Origin: an uncultured bacterium
Lineage (GTDB): Bacteria > Actinomycetota > Actinomycetes > S36-B12
DNA: 5,321 bases
Reading direction: 5' to 3'
NCBI GenBank assembly: GCA_903940375.1
Contig: CAJAKT010000493.1
Coordinates: 1-5,321 of the forward strand
Part shown: positions 1 to 5,321 of the stretch, piece after piece
How positions within the stretch are numbered: position 1 is the first letter of the stretch
How the letters are laid out: every line of letters begins with the position of its first letter
The notes under the pieces: model-generated
Seen by the model: the letters and a program-made list of their open reading frames with translations, nothing else
Told to the model about the DNA's origin: nothing
Database searches by the model: none
Translations under genes and position numbers: made by a program

Positions 1-396
1 CGCATCGACGGTGACGGTCACATCGGTGCCTGCGGCGGCTCCCGCCACGATCGAGCCGGCGAGTGCGGCCACCGCTGCGAGCCCAAGAACCAGGCTCAGT
101 CCCCGACGGTGATGGAAGGCGAGCGGCAGCAGCAGCAGGACGACCGCCCACAGTGCCAGAGCGGTGTACGACACCCCCCACAGCAAGTCCAGCACGGATG
201 GGAGCGCATCCATCAGCGCGGCGACGGATGTGTCGAGTCCCGTCGGCCCCGGCGCGACGACCGCTAGCCCGAGCAGGACGAGGACCGATCCGGCCAGCAG
301 CAGGATGTCCGTCGGGCGCCTCTTCCGCCGGGCATCCGCCGACGACGACCACACCCGCACGAGGTCACGCCACCCGAAGCGTGCTGAGCCGCTCAC
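1..396 (-). CDS. N-terminal part of a multi-pass membrane protein, possibly flippase-like (partial)
   Basis: The reverse strand is open from a GTG at 396-394 to the window edge, giving 132 codons with strong G/C third-position bias and a clear membrane-protein composition. A basic N-terminus (RRKRRPTD, about residues 23-30) precedes three hydrophobic segments at about 30-49, 68-94 and 99-121. The order of a basic stretch, then a helix ending in APGPTGLD, then a second helix recalls the N-terminus of actinobacterial proteins with a lysylphosphatidylglycerol synthase/UPF0104-type flippase-like membrane domain. That family call is from memory and uncertain, because the diagnostic part lies outside the window. 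The GTG at 396 is the first start after an in-frame TGA three codons upstream. An AGGAAG at 418-413 lies 16 nt away, which is far for a ribosome site, so the GTG at 360 is an alternative. The gene is transcribed divergently from the transporter. The plus-strand frames over it are Arg/Pro/His-rich shadows. Confidence 0.72.
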   Translation of the reverse strand, partial: MSGSARFGWRDLVRVWSSSADARRKRRPTDILLLAGSVLVLLGLAVVAPGPTGLDTSVAALMDALPSVLDLLWGVSYTALALWAVVLLLLPLAFHHRRGLSLVLGLAAVAALAGSIVAGAAAGTDVTVTVDA

Positions 397-481
397 GTCG
401 CGTCACACCCCGCTTCCTGGTCCGGTCGTCGTGCGCACACATTACGGGCGGGGCGGCAGCCATCGTCGGCGGGTCGGTCGG

Positions 482-527
482 CTGACAAATCAGTGTATGA
501 CATCTGAATACATGACATTTGGTACTA
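482..527 (+). promoter_or_regulatory. AT-rich promoter/operator region of the MFS transporter gene
   Basis: ATGACAT occurs twice as a direct repeat (497-503 and 512-518, 15 bp apart). TGTAT (494-498) and ATACA (508-512) form an inverted pair around position 503, and CAAAT (486-490) with ATTTG (517-521) forms an outer pair centred half a base away. Possible -35 elements are CTGACA (482-487) and ATGACA (497-502). With the latter, an 18-nt spacer leads to GGTACT (521-526), a weak -10. Repeats overlapping core promoter elements upstream of a drug-efflux type gene commonly mark a TetR- or MarR-type repressor site. No such regulator is encoded in the window, so the operator role is inference. Confidence 0.4.
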
Positions 528-540
528 GCCTTCGACTGTC

Positions 541-547
541 GGAGGGG
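541..547 (+). promoter_or_regulatory. ribosome binding site fixing the MFS start
   Basis: GGAGGGG lies 7 nt before the ATG at 555. It is the best Shine-Dalgarno sequence in the window and decides the start against the upstream in-frame TTG at 519, which would add twelve residues that do not look like part of the family. Confidence 0.8.
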
Positions 548-554
548 AGCCGGA

Positions 555-2165
555 ATGAGGAAGTGGTGGCCGCTGGTCGCGCTGGCGACGGCGCAATTCG
601 TCATGGTCCTCGACCAGTCAGTCATGAACGTCTCGATCAGCACCCTCGTGGCCGACTTCGACACCACCGTCACCACGATCCAGGCCGTCATCACCCTCTA
701 CTGCCTGACCATGGCGATGTTCATGCTCACCGGCGGGAAGATCGGCGACATCATCGGCCGGCGCCGGGCATTCACCATCGGGCTCGTCATCTACGGCTGT
801 GGGTCCCTGATCACCGCACTAGCCCCCACCGTCGCCGTCCTCGCCCTGGGCTGGTCGATCCTCTAGGGGCTGGGAGCCGCCCTCGTCATGCCCGCCCTCG
901 TCGCGCTGATCGCCGGAAACTACGAGGGTAAGCAGAGGAACGTCGCCTACGCGGTCATTGGTGGCGTCGCCGGAGCGGGTATCGCCATCGGACCCATCCT
1001 CGGCGGCTGGGCCACCACCGAACTGTCCTGGCGCGTCGTATTCCTCGGCGAGGTCGTCCTGGTGCTGTTCATCCTGGCGATGACACGCCTCATCGGTGAC
1101 GCCGCCCGACCCGGTCCCAAGCCTCGTCTGGACATCCTCGGGACCGCGCTCTCCGCGTCCGGGCTCGGACTCATCGTCCTGGGCGTTCTGCAGTCCAGCA
1201 CCTGGGGCTGGGTCCAGCCCAAGGACTCCCCCATCGAGCCACTCGGATTCTCACTCACCCTGTTCGTGATCGCGTTCGGCGCCGTCCTCCTGTGGGCATT
1301 CACCGCGTGGCAGCGCCACCGCGAGGACACCGGTCGCGATCCGCTGGTGCACCTGAGCCTGGTCCGCATCCCGCCACTGCGTGCTGGGCTGATCGGCCTG
1401 CTGAGCCAGAACCTGATCCTGATGGGCGTCTTCTTCACCGTCCCGCTCTACCTGCAACTGGTCCTCGGATTCGACGCCCTCGAGACCGGCATCAAGATGC
1501 TCCCCGTGTCGATCACGATGTTCGTCGCCTCGGCGATCGGCGCCCGTCTGGCCGGCAAGTACTCCGTCCGCGCGGTGGTTCGCGCGGGGCTGTGGATCAC
1601 GCTCGCCTCCGTCGTGGTCCTGCTTGCCACCATCAAGCCCGCCCTCGACGACAGCATGTTTGCGACATCGATGGCCGGACTCGGCATTGGCATGGGCCTG
1701 CTCGCATCACAACTCGGCAAGGTCGTGCAGGCCTCCGTCGATGCGTCCGGACGCGGTGAGGCCGGCGGTCTCCAGTTCACCGGCCAGCAACTCGGTTCGT
1801 CACTCGGCGTCGCTCTGATCGGTGCCGTCGTACTCTCGGGCCTCACCAGCAACTTCGTCGAGAACATCTCAACGGACGCGCGCATCAGCGCGCAGGTTTC
1901 CGAGCAGGTGAGCACGGCAGTCTCGTCGGGAATCGACTTCGTGTCGTCCGACCAGGTCGCGGCCGCCGCGACCGAGGCCGGCCTGGACGAGCCCACGACG
2001 ACCGCCCTTGTCGAGAGCTACGAAGAGGCGCAACTCGAGGCGCTCAAGGCCGGGCTGCTGGGGGCGGCGCTGCTGGCGCTGCTGTCGCTGCCATTCACCC
2101 GTGAGTTGCCGCACGAACCGCAGCCCGACACGTCACAGGCCGTAGACGCAGGGGTCATCGTCTGA
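555..2165 (+). pseudogene. DHA2-type (EmrB/QacA-like) MFS drug transporter interrupted by an in-frame amber codon
   Basis: Read through the TAG at 864-866, this is a 536-codon frame, the usual length for a 14-helix drug:H+ antiporter of the DHA2 branch. Family landmarks are intact: LDQSVMN in helix 1 (about residues 19-25), motif A GKIGDIIGRRRA in the loop after helix 2 (61-72), and motif C with GPILGGW in helix 5 (about 146-152). A hydrophilic loop of about 65 residues before the last helix (about 430-495) is also common in actinobacterial members. The amber is codon 104, immediately before GLGAALVMPA at the start of helix 4, where relatives carry Gln or Glu (motif B). One base change (CAG or GAG to TAG) explains it. 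No other stop or frameshift is visible and codon use is the same on both sides, so the lesion is recent or a sequencing error. If real, a full-length protein requires suppression; otherwise a 103-residue fragment with about three helices is made. The likely role, efflux of an unknown compound across the cytoplasmic membrane, is inferred from the family. Confidence 0.85.
888..2165 (+). CDS. C-terminal MFS fragment open after the amber codon (possible reinitiation product)
   Basis: This is the part of the transporter an automatic annotator would call as a gene: 425 residues from an in-frame ATG 21 nt after the TAG. It holds helix 4 onward, motif C and the C-terminal extracytoplasmic loop, but lacks helices 1-3 and motif A, so it is unlikely to work alone. 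A purine-rich GGGAG (872-876) lies 11 nt before the ATG, so ribosomes stopping at the amber might reinitiate and give a split transporter. The ATG is also simply the ordinary internal Met of the family sequence ALVMPA, so its use as a start is doubtful. Confidence 0.35.
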   Translation: MPALVALIAGNYEGKQRNVAYAVIGGVAGAGIAIGPILGGWATTELSWRVVFLGEVVLVLFILAMTRLIGDAARPGPKPRLDILGTALSASGLGLIVLGVLQSSTWGWVQPKDSPIEPLGFSLTLFVIAFGAVLLWAFTAWQRHREDTGRDPLVHLSLVRIPPLRAGLIGLLSQNLILMGVFFTVPLYLQLVLGFDALETGIKMLPVSITMFVASAIGARLAGKYSVRAVVRAGLWITLASVVVLLATIKPALDDSMFATSMAGLGIGMGLLASQLGKVVQASVDASGRGEAGGLQFTGQQLGSSLGVALIGAVVLSGLTSNFVENISTDARISAQVSEQVSTAVSSGIDFVSSDQVAAAATEAGLDEPTTTALVESYEEAQLEALKAGLLGAALLALLSLPFTRELPHEPQPDTSQAVDAGVIV

Positions 2166-2172
2166 GTCTCGG

Positions 2173-2178
2173 CATACT
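2173..2178 (+). promoter_or_regulatory. possible -10 element for a leaderless ltrA transcript
   Basis: CATACT differs from TATACT only at the first base and sits 6 nt upstream of the ATG, the spacing expected if transcription starts at the A of the start codon. No Shine-Dalgarno sequence is present. I found no good -35 at 16-18 nt, so this is weak; translational coupling to the transporter is the alternative. Confidence 0.25.
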
Positions 2179-2184
2179 TCGACT

Positions 2185-3396
2185 ATGGCGGTACCCATTG
2201 CTGCGGACCAGCAGCGAGCCCGTCGCGCCAGTCCGACGGTCAGCTGGTTCGAGCTCTTCTACGACCTTGTGGTGGTTGCTGCCGTCAGCCTGACGAACGA
2301 CGCCTTTCTCTCCGAGCCCAGCATCGACACCGCCCGGGCCGCCGTCCTCGGCATCATCTCGTTGTCGTGGGTGTGGTTCGTCACGACCCTGTTCAACAAT
2401 GTCTACCCCGGCCAGGACATGGTCCGACGCCTCCTGATGCTCTGCCAGATGGCCCTCATCGTCGCGGCGGCGCTGGCTATCGACCACGTCGACGGGGTCA
2501 AGACCACGGCGGCCATGCTCTGCTACAGCGGGGCCCTCGTCGTGATCCTGCTGCTCATCGGCACGGACCGCATCGTCCATCACGATCGCGCGGGCGACTC
2601 ATCCATCCGCTGGATGACCGTCATACCCATCGCAATCAGCGCAGCGCTGTGTGCGATCGGTGCGTTCGCAAGTCCCTACGCCGTGCCATGGATTCTCTCC
2701 CTGGCGCTGGTAGCCAGCATCGTGCCGATCATCGGATGGGAGTACCGCAACTGGGAGGGTGACGAGCGCCTGCGCCTCGGGCACCTTCGGGAGCGCCTCG
2801 GACTGTTCATCATCATCATCCTGGGCGAGGGCTTCGCCGCCCTTGTCGCCGAGCTTCGCCTTCTGCCAAGCATCCCCCGCAATGACGTCTTCGCCCTGAC
2901 GTTCCTTGTCAGCTTCGCCCTGTGGTGGATCTACTTCGACGGCACCTTCTCCGACCGGCGGGATCTGGTTCGCATTCGCTGGCGGCTCTCGTTGCTCGGC
3001 CACCTGATGCTGATCTTCGGCATGGCCGGCACCCTCGACATCCTGGTACTCGTCACGGCCAAGCAGGAGGTGGAGTACGGGCCGCTCGTCCTGCCCTACT
3101 TCGCCGCGAGCATCGCCCTGGTCCTGCTCTCGTTCGCCCTGCTTCGGTTCTCCGTGCAGGGTCGCCTCGGAGCCGCAGGGACCATCCACCTCGTGTCGGG
3201 TCTGCTGATCCTGGCTGCGGGGCTGCTCCTGGCGCGCCAGCATTCCGATGCCCTCGAACCCTTGATCGGCGCGTGTGCCGTCATCGTCATCGTCAACGGC
3301 CTCATCGGCTCATGGATGGACCGCGAGGCCAGGGAGGGCGGGCTCTCAGCGCAGGTGGCGGCGCTCGTCCGCGGCTACGACGAGCCAGCCAACTAA
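2185..3396 (+). CDS. ltrA: low temperature requirement protein A (LtrA) family membrane protein
   Basis: This 403-residue, strongly hydrophobic protein is a full-length LtrA-family member. The N-terminal signature SWFELFYDLVVVAAV is at residues 20-34, and the mid-protein signature ERLGLFIIIILGE is at 203-215, followed by further helices, one ending in FALWWIYFDG. About ten or more membrane segments are expected, with a short basic cytoplasmic N-terminus (RARRAS). The family is named after a Listeria gene needed for growth in the cold; its biochemical activity is not established, and a role here should not be assumed. The ATG lies 19 nt after the transporter stop, so co-transcription is plausible. 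No Shine-Dalgarno sequence precedes it, but CATACT (2173-2178) ends 6 nt before the ATG, which would suit a leaderless transcript. The gene ends inside a tandem AACTAACC repeat, just before a long palindrome. This LtrA is distinct from the group II intron maturase that shares the symbol. Confidence 0.92.
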   Translation: MAVPIAADQQRARRASPTVSWFELFYDLVVVAAVSLTNDAFLSEPSIDTARAAVLGIISLSWVWFVTTLFNNVYPGQDMVRRLLMLCQMALIVAAALAIDHVDGVKTTAAMLCYSGALVVILLLIGTDRIVHHDRAGDSSIRWMTVIPIAISAALCAIGAFASPYAVPWILSLALVASIVPIIGWEYRNWEGDERLRLGHLRERLGLFIIIILGEGFAALVAELRLLPSIPRNDVFALTFLVSFALWWIYFDGTFSDRRDLVRIRWRLSLLGHLMLIFGMAGTLDILVLVTAKQEVEYGPLVLPYFAASIALVLLSFALLRFSVQGRLGAAGTIHLVSGLLILAAGLLLARQHSDALEPLIGACAVIVIVNGLIGSWMDREAREGGLSAQVAALVRGYDEPAN

Positions 3397-3406
3397 CCAA
3401 CTAACC
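3391..3406 (+). repeat. tandem AACTAACC x2 at the ltrA stop
   Basis: Two exact copies of AACTAACC lie head to tail; the first contains the ltrA stop codon (TAA at 3394-3396). The second copy directly abuts the palindrome that follows. It may be a small duplication left by insertion of that palindrome, or chance. Confidence 0.6.
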
Positions 3407-3683
3407 TCCGCCGAGTGGCCAGTAGTGGGGGTTCCCGCCGCCCGGAGAACCCCCACTACTGGCCACTCGGCGGGGTGAGTGGCGGGTCTCGGGGCTAGCC
3501 AGACCACTGCACATGGGCGTAATCTGCCGCCATCACCGTGCACCGGGGGGCGTCACGGAAGTCGGCCTCAGGGTCGGCTCTCCGCTGGTACACCACCAGC
3601 ATCTGAATTGACGCAGGCCACTAGGACGAGGCATTGCCCGTCGCGCGCCAGGAACCTCAGGCGGGCTGCCGAAATGAGCCACG
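3397..3683. other. intergenic region between ltrA and the small membrane protein gene
   Basis: These 287 bp carry the palindrome (3408-3473) and about 210 bp with no convincing gene on either strand. A TTGACG at 3608-3613 resembles a -35, and at 17 nt spacing faces only GCATTG (3631-3636), so a promoter for the gene at 3684 is possible but poorly supported. Open frames across here are compositionally unlike the neighbouring genes. Confidence 0.6.
3408..3473. repeat. perfect inverted repeat, 27-bp arms with 12-nt loop
   Basis: The left arm (3408-3434, starting CCGCCGAGTGGCCAGTAG) and right arm (3447-3473, ending CTACTGGCCACTCGGCGG) are exact reverse complements with no mismatch. They flank a loop of CCGCCGCCCGGA. 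In RNA the stem could extend by one G-U pair and one C-G pair (3407/3474 and 3406/3475). It starts 11 nt after the ltrA stop and is the only strong hairpin in the window, so it may act as a transcription terminator or 3'-end stabiliser. There is no T-run after it, and the arms are longer than a usual intrinsic terminator stem, so a dispersed palindromic repeat element is at least as likely. Because both arms share a sequence, both strands read the same short peptide (EWPVVGV), which creates small false ORFs. Confidence 0.95.
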
Positions 3684-4334
3684 ATGACTTCTGCCAACCG
3701 CGCCTACGAACGGCGACGTCCCCTCCCATCTCCCACCGCCCTGATGATCGGTCGCATCATCATCGTGAGCGGCCCGCTAGGACTCCTCATTGCACATCTT
3801 GCCGGGCTGGCCCGTACTGAACCGGATCAGCCGGCGCTGATCCGGCTGGCAGTGCCTCTGCTGCTCGGCTGGGCTGCCGTCCTGTTCCTCATCACGCGGT
3901 CCGTTGCCCCGATCCCCGCCTGGATCGGCCTGATCGCGATGACGGTCCAGCTCACGGCGACCCGCGGACTTGCTGACGGACCAGCCCTTCTGGCCGTCGA
4001 GTCGGTCGGCTTCATCGCGTTCGCCATCGCGTTATGGCGCGTGTGGTGGGTCCCGCGGATCCTGCCGATCATGATCGTCGCGTTCCCGGTCGTGGACGTC
4101 GTCACGCCATTGCACTCGAGGCCGATCGAGTTGACGATGTTCGCGATCCTCACTGCGGCCTCGCTTGTAGTCGCGAGACGACTGACCCTCGCCGGCACCG
4201 ATGTGCCGAGGCGCACCGTGAGCGCACCCGACACGTGCTCGCCTTTCCGATCCTGTGCGCCAGGTCGCACGTGCTGCGCGCCAGCGCAGAGGGTGCCGCT
4301 GAGCCGTCAGGGAGTAACCCGCACGTTCATGTGA
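3684..4334 (+). CDS. unrecognised small multi-pass membrane protein
   Basis: I do not recognise this 216-residue protein. A basic N-terminus (RAYERRR, residues 6-12) is followed by about six hydrophobic segments at roughly 20-42, 52-71, 76-92, 100-118, 123-141 and 148-165. This fits an inner-membrane protein with a cytoplasmic N-terminus. The ATG is the first start after an in-frame TGA at 3675-3677. Only a weak GAG lies at ribosome-site distance, so initiation signals are poor. The tail after about residue 170 is hydrophilic and holds all four cysteines of the protein (185, 191, 197 and 198, spaced C-X5-C-X5-CC); the first 184 residues have none. The tail may be a genuine Cys-rich domain or out-of-frame sequence added by an indel: in the +1 frame a TGA occurs at 4219-4221 and would end the protein near residue 178. 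Its neighbours are also membrane proteins, which says little about function. Confidence 0.72.
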   Translation: MTSANRAYERRRPLPSPTALMIGRIIIVSGPLGLLIAHLAGLARTEPDQPALIRLAVPLLLGWAAVLFLITRSVAPIPAWIGLIAMTVQLTATRGLADGPALLAVESVGFIAFAIALWRVWWVPRILPIMIVAFPVVDVVTPLHSRPIELTMFAILTAASLVVARRLTLAGTDVPRRTVSAPDTCSPFRSCAPGRTCCAPAQRVPLSRQGVTRTFM

Positions 4335-4359
4335 CCGCAGCAGGTACGCGGCGTAGCGT
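4331..4359 (+). promoter_or_regulatory. promoter for a leaderless Pr6Pr transcript
   Basis: GTGACC (4331-4336) and TAGCGT (4354-4359, fitting TANNNT) are separated by 17 nt, the ideal -35/-10 spacing. The -10 ends 6 nt before the ATG at 4366, so transcription would begin at or beside the A of the start codon. No Shine-Dalgarno sequence precedes the gene. Leaderless genes with this geometry are common in actinobacteria. The -35 overlaps the last codon and stop of the preceding gene. Confidence 0.5.
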
Positions 4360-4365
4360 TCGGCC

Positions 4366-5118
4366 ATGACGAACCCGCCCCGCTACGGACCGGTCTTCTT
4401 CTGGGGCAACGCCGCGGCTGCCTGGTTCGGCGTACTTGTGTCCTTCACCCTGAACATCTCCGGGCACTACGTCGACCAGGTCGATGCCACCAAGCCGACG
4501 ATCCTCGGAAACACCGCTGGCGGAATCGACACCCCGCTCGAACGCTTCCTCGACTGGATCACCTACTTCACGATCCTGAGCAACATCCTCGTTGCTGTCG
4601 TCGTCACGCTGCTGGCCGTCCGCCCGGGGCTATTCATCCGCCAGGACGGTGTCGGCGTCCTCTGGCGAACCCTGCGCCTCGACGGACTGCTGATGATCAC
4701 GATCACCGGCATCGTCTACAACCTGCTCCTCGCCACGGGCGGCAAGTCCGGCTGGGACCTGGTCAGCAACACGATGCTCCACATGGTCACCCCGCTCGTG
4801 ACTCTCATCGTGTGGATCATCGCGGGCCCACGTGGGCTCGTCACTGCCCGCGTCATCGGCCTGTCGCTCCTGCTGCCGCTTCTGTGGGCGGCGTTCGCCC
4901 TCATCCGCGGTGGCATCGTCGGCGCCTACCCCTACCCCTTCCTGGACGTGAGCAGCAACGGGCCGGCATCCGTGCTCACCTTCATCCTGGCGATCGTGAT
5001 CGTGGCCGTCTGCCTCGCCTTCGTCCTGATGGGCATCGATGCCGCTCTTCGCGCCACGATGGGAATCAGCACCACATCCCAGGCATCGACAGCGCCCACG
5101 GAAGACTCGCTCACATGA
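4366..5118 (+). CDS. Pr6Pr family membrane protein
   Basis: This 250-residue protein has about six membrane helices and the conserved blocks I associate with the Pr6Pr family: YFTILSN (67-73), RLDG (104-107) followed by TGIVYN (114-119), LHMVTPL (138-144) leading to WIIAGPRG (150-157), and a YPYPFLD block (188-194). A last helix runs at about 202-225, followed by a Ser/Thr-rich cytoplasmic tail. Length is usual for the family. It has no established function; the conserved polar residues within helices (Asn73, Asp106, Asn119, His139) suggest a catalytic or binding role, but that is inference. The ATG is supported by a promoter placed for a leaderless mRNA. The stop overlaps the start of the downstream dehydrogenase gene, so the two are probably one operon. 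Confidence 0.9.
   Translation: MTNPPRYGPVFFWGNAAAAWFGVLVSFTLNISGHYVDQVDATKPTILGNTAGGIDTPLERFLDWITYFTILSNILVAVVVTLLAVRPGLFIRQDGVGVLWRTLRLDGLLMITITGIVYNLLLATGGKSGWDLVSNTMLHMVTPLVTLIVWIIAGPRGLVTARVIGLSLLLPLLWAAFALIRGGIVGAYPYPFLDVSSNGPASVLTFILAIVIVAVCLAFVLMGIDAALRATMGISTTSQASTAPTEDSLT
5100..5105 (+). promoter_or_regulatory. ribosome binding site of the SDR gene inside the Pr6Pr end
   Basis: GGAAGA lies 9 nt before the ATG at 5115, within the last codons of the Pr6Pr gene. It supports the overlapping ATGA start rather than a later one. Confidence 0.5.
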
Positions 5119-5321
5119 CCATTTCCCCCATTCGTACTGCAGTGATCACCGGCGGGGCCCGCGGTATCGGGGCCGCGACCGCGCGGCGCCTGGCCCGCGA
5201 CGGCTTCGCCGTTGCCATCATCGATCTCGACGAGACGGCCTGCGCGCCCACCGTCGACGAGATCCGCGGATCGGGTGGACAAGCCCTGGCGGTTGCTGCG
5301 GATGTCTCCGTCGAGGCTGCC
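5115..5321 (+). CDS. short-chain dehydrogenase/reductase (SDR), N-terminal part
   Basis: The first 69 residues of a classical SDR oxidoreductase, cut by the window edge. A first beta strand (TAVIT) leads into the glycine-rich nucleotide-binding motif TGGARGIG (residues 12-19). A helix follows, then the second strand ends in IIDLD (35-39). The acidic residue there usually favours NAD(H) over NADP(H), although FabG-like enzymes vary. AADVS (62-66) carries the conserved Asp that contacts the adenine ring. The catalytic Ser-Tyr-Lys and the substrate-specific part lie beyond the window, so the reaction cannot be named. It is a soluble cytoplasmic family. The ATG overlaps the stop of the Pr6Pr gene by 4 nt (ATGA), indicating translational coupling. 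Confidence 0.93.
   Translation, partial: MTISPIRTAVITGGARGIGAATARRLARDGFAVAIIDLDETACAPTVDEIRGSGGQALAVAADVSVEAA

Larger units (their letters stand above)
397..554. other. divergent intergenic region
   Basis: This is 158 bp between the divergent starts of the minus-strand membrane protein and the MFS transporter. The half nearest the transporter (about 483-527) is markedly richer in A and T than anything nearby and carries short repeats. On the minus strand, TAATGT at 444-439 fits the actinobacterial TANNNT -10 pattern and could serve the leftward gene, but I see no matching -35. No small gene is convincing here. Confidence 0.6.

Noticed and set aside
365..694. Minus-strand open frame of 109 codons over the divergent region
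   Set aside because: It is antisense to the transporter start and crosses the promoter region; the composition fits a high-GC shadow frame.
864..866. TAG as a sense codon (selenocysteine- or pyrrolysine-like recoding)
   Set aside because: Selenocysteine uses TGA, pyrrolysine is not expected in this type of gene or organism, the position carries Gln/Glu in relatives, and nothing else in the window suggests recoding.
164..931. Plus-strand open frame of 255 codons across the left edge and the transporter start
   Set aside because: The product is Arg/His/Pro/Ser-rich with no family features, it covers the better-supported minus-strand gene, and it overlaps the transporter N-terminus in another frame.
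2599..3243. Long minus-strand open frame (214 codons) antisense to ltrA
   Set aside because: It is rich in Glu, Gln and Asp because it is the complement of hydrophobic codons; the sense strand has clear LtrA signatures.
3408..3473. The inverted repeat as terminal repeats of an insertion sequence or as part of a CRISPR array
   Set aside because: Only 12 nt separate the arms, so there is no room for a transposase or spacers, and no further copies occur in the window.
3346..3543. Two short frames on opposite strands both reading EWPVVGV, suggesting a repeated peptide
   Set aside because: The shared peptide is a by-product of the perfect inverted repeat, not of coding.
3479..3820. Plus-strand frame of 113 codons upstream of and overlapping the small membrane protein
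   Set aside because: Composition is Arg/Pro/His/Ser-rich with no ribosome site; the overlapping frame from 3684 is the one that looks like a membrane protein.
4034..4369. Overlapping open frames on both strands at the 3' end of the small membrane protein
   Set aside because: Arg-rich shadows without start signals; considered as the true C-terminus after a frameshift but not supported by composition.

Overview
The window is GC-rich DNA with strong G/C preference at third codon positions. The families present (a DHA2-type MFS transporter, LtrA, Pr6Pr, and probably a flippase-like membrane protein) point to a high-GC actinobacterium (Actinomycetota). Genus cannot be assigned from the sequence alone. 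No rRNA, tRNA, CRISPR array, transposase, integrase or phage gene was seen.

Layout. Positions 1-396 hold the 5' part of a minus-strand membrane-protein gene that runs off the left edge. A 158-bp divergent intergenic region (397-554) contains an AT-rich island of short repeats that looks like a promoter/operator for the rightward gene. Positions 555-2165 are a complete 14-helix DHA2-type multidrug MFS transporter reading frame, broken by one in-frame amber (TAG) codon at 864-866. It is otherwise open and conserved on both sides. An LtrA-family membrane protein follows after 19 bp (2185-3396). Positions 3397-3683 are intergenic and hold a perfect 27-bp-arm inverted repeat with a 12-nt loop (3408-3473). 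Then come an unrecognised small membrane protein (3684-4334) with an odd Cys-containing tail, a Pr6Pr-family membrane protein (4366-5118) and the first 69 codons of a short-chain dehydrogenase/reductase (5115 to the right edge). The last two overlap by 4 nt (ATGA) and are probably translationally coupled.

How the genes relate. All genes except the leftmost read rightward, and five of the six encode integral membrane proteins. The MFS-LtrA pair and the Pr6Pr-SDR pair look like two short transcription units separated by the palindrome. Nothing shows a shared pathway: LtrA and Pr6Pr have no well-established biochemical role, and the SDR is cut before its catalytic residues. I see no convincing new multi-gene system. 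The points most worth checking are the single amber codon in the transporter, the long perfect palindrome, the repeat-rich operator-like region, and the apparent leaderless promoter of the Pr6Pr gene.
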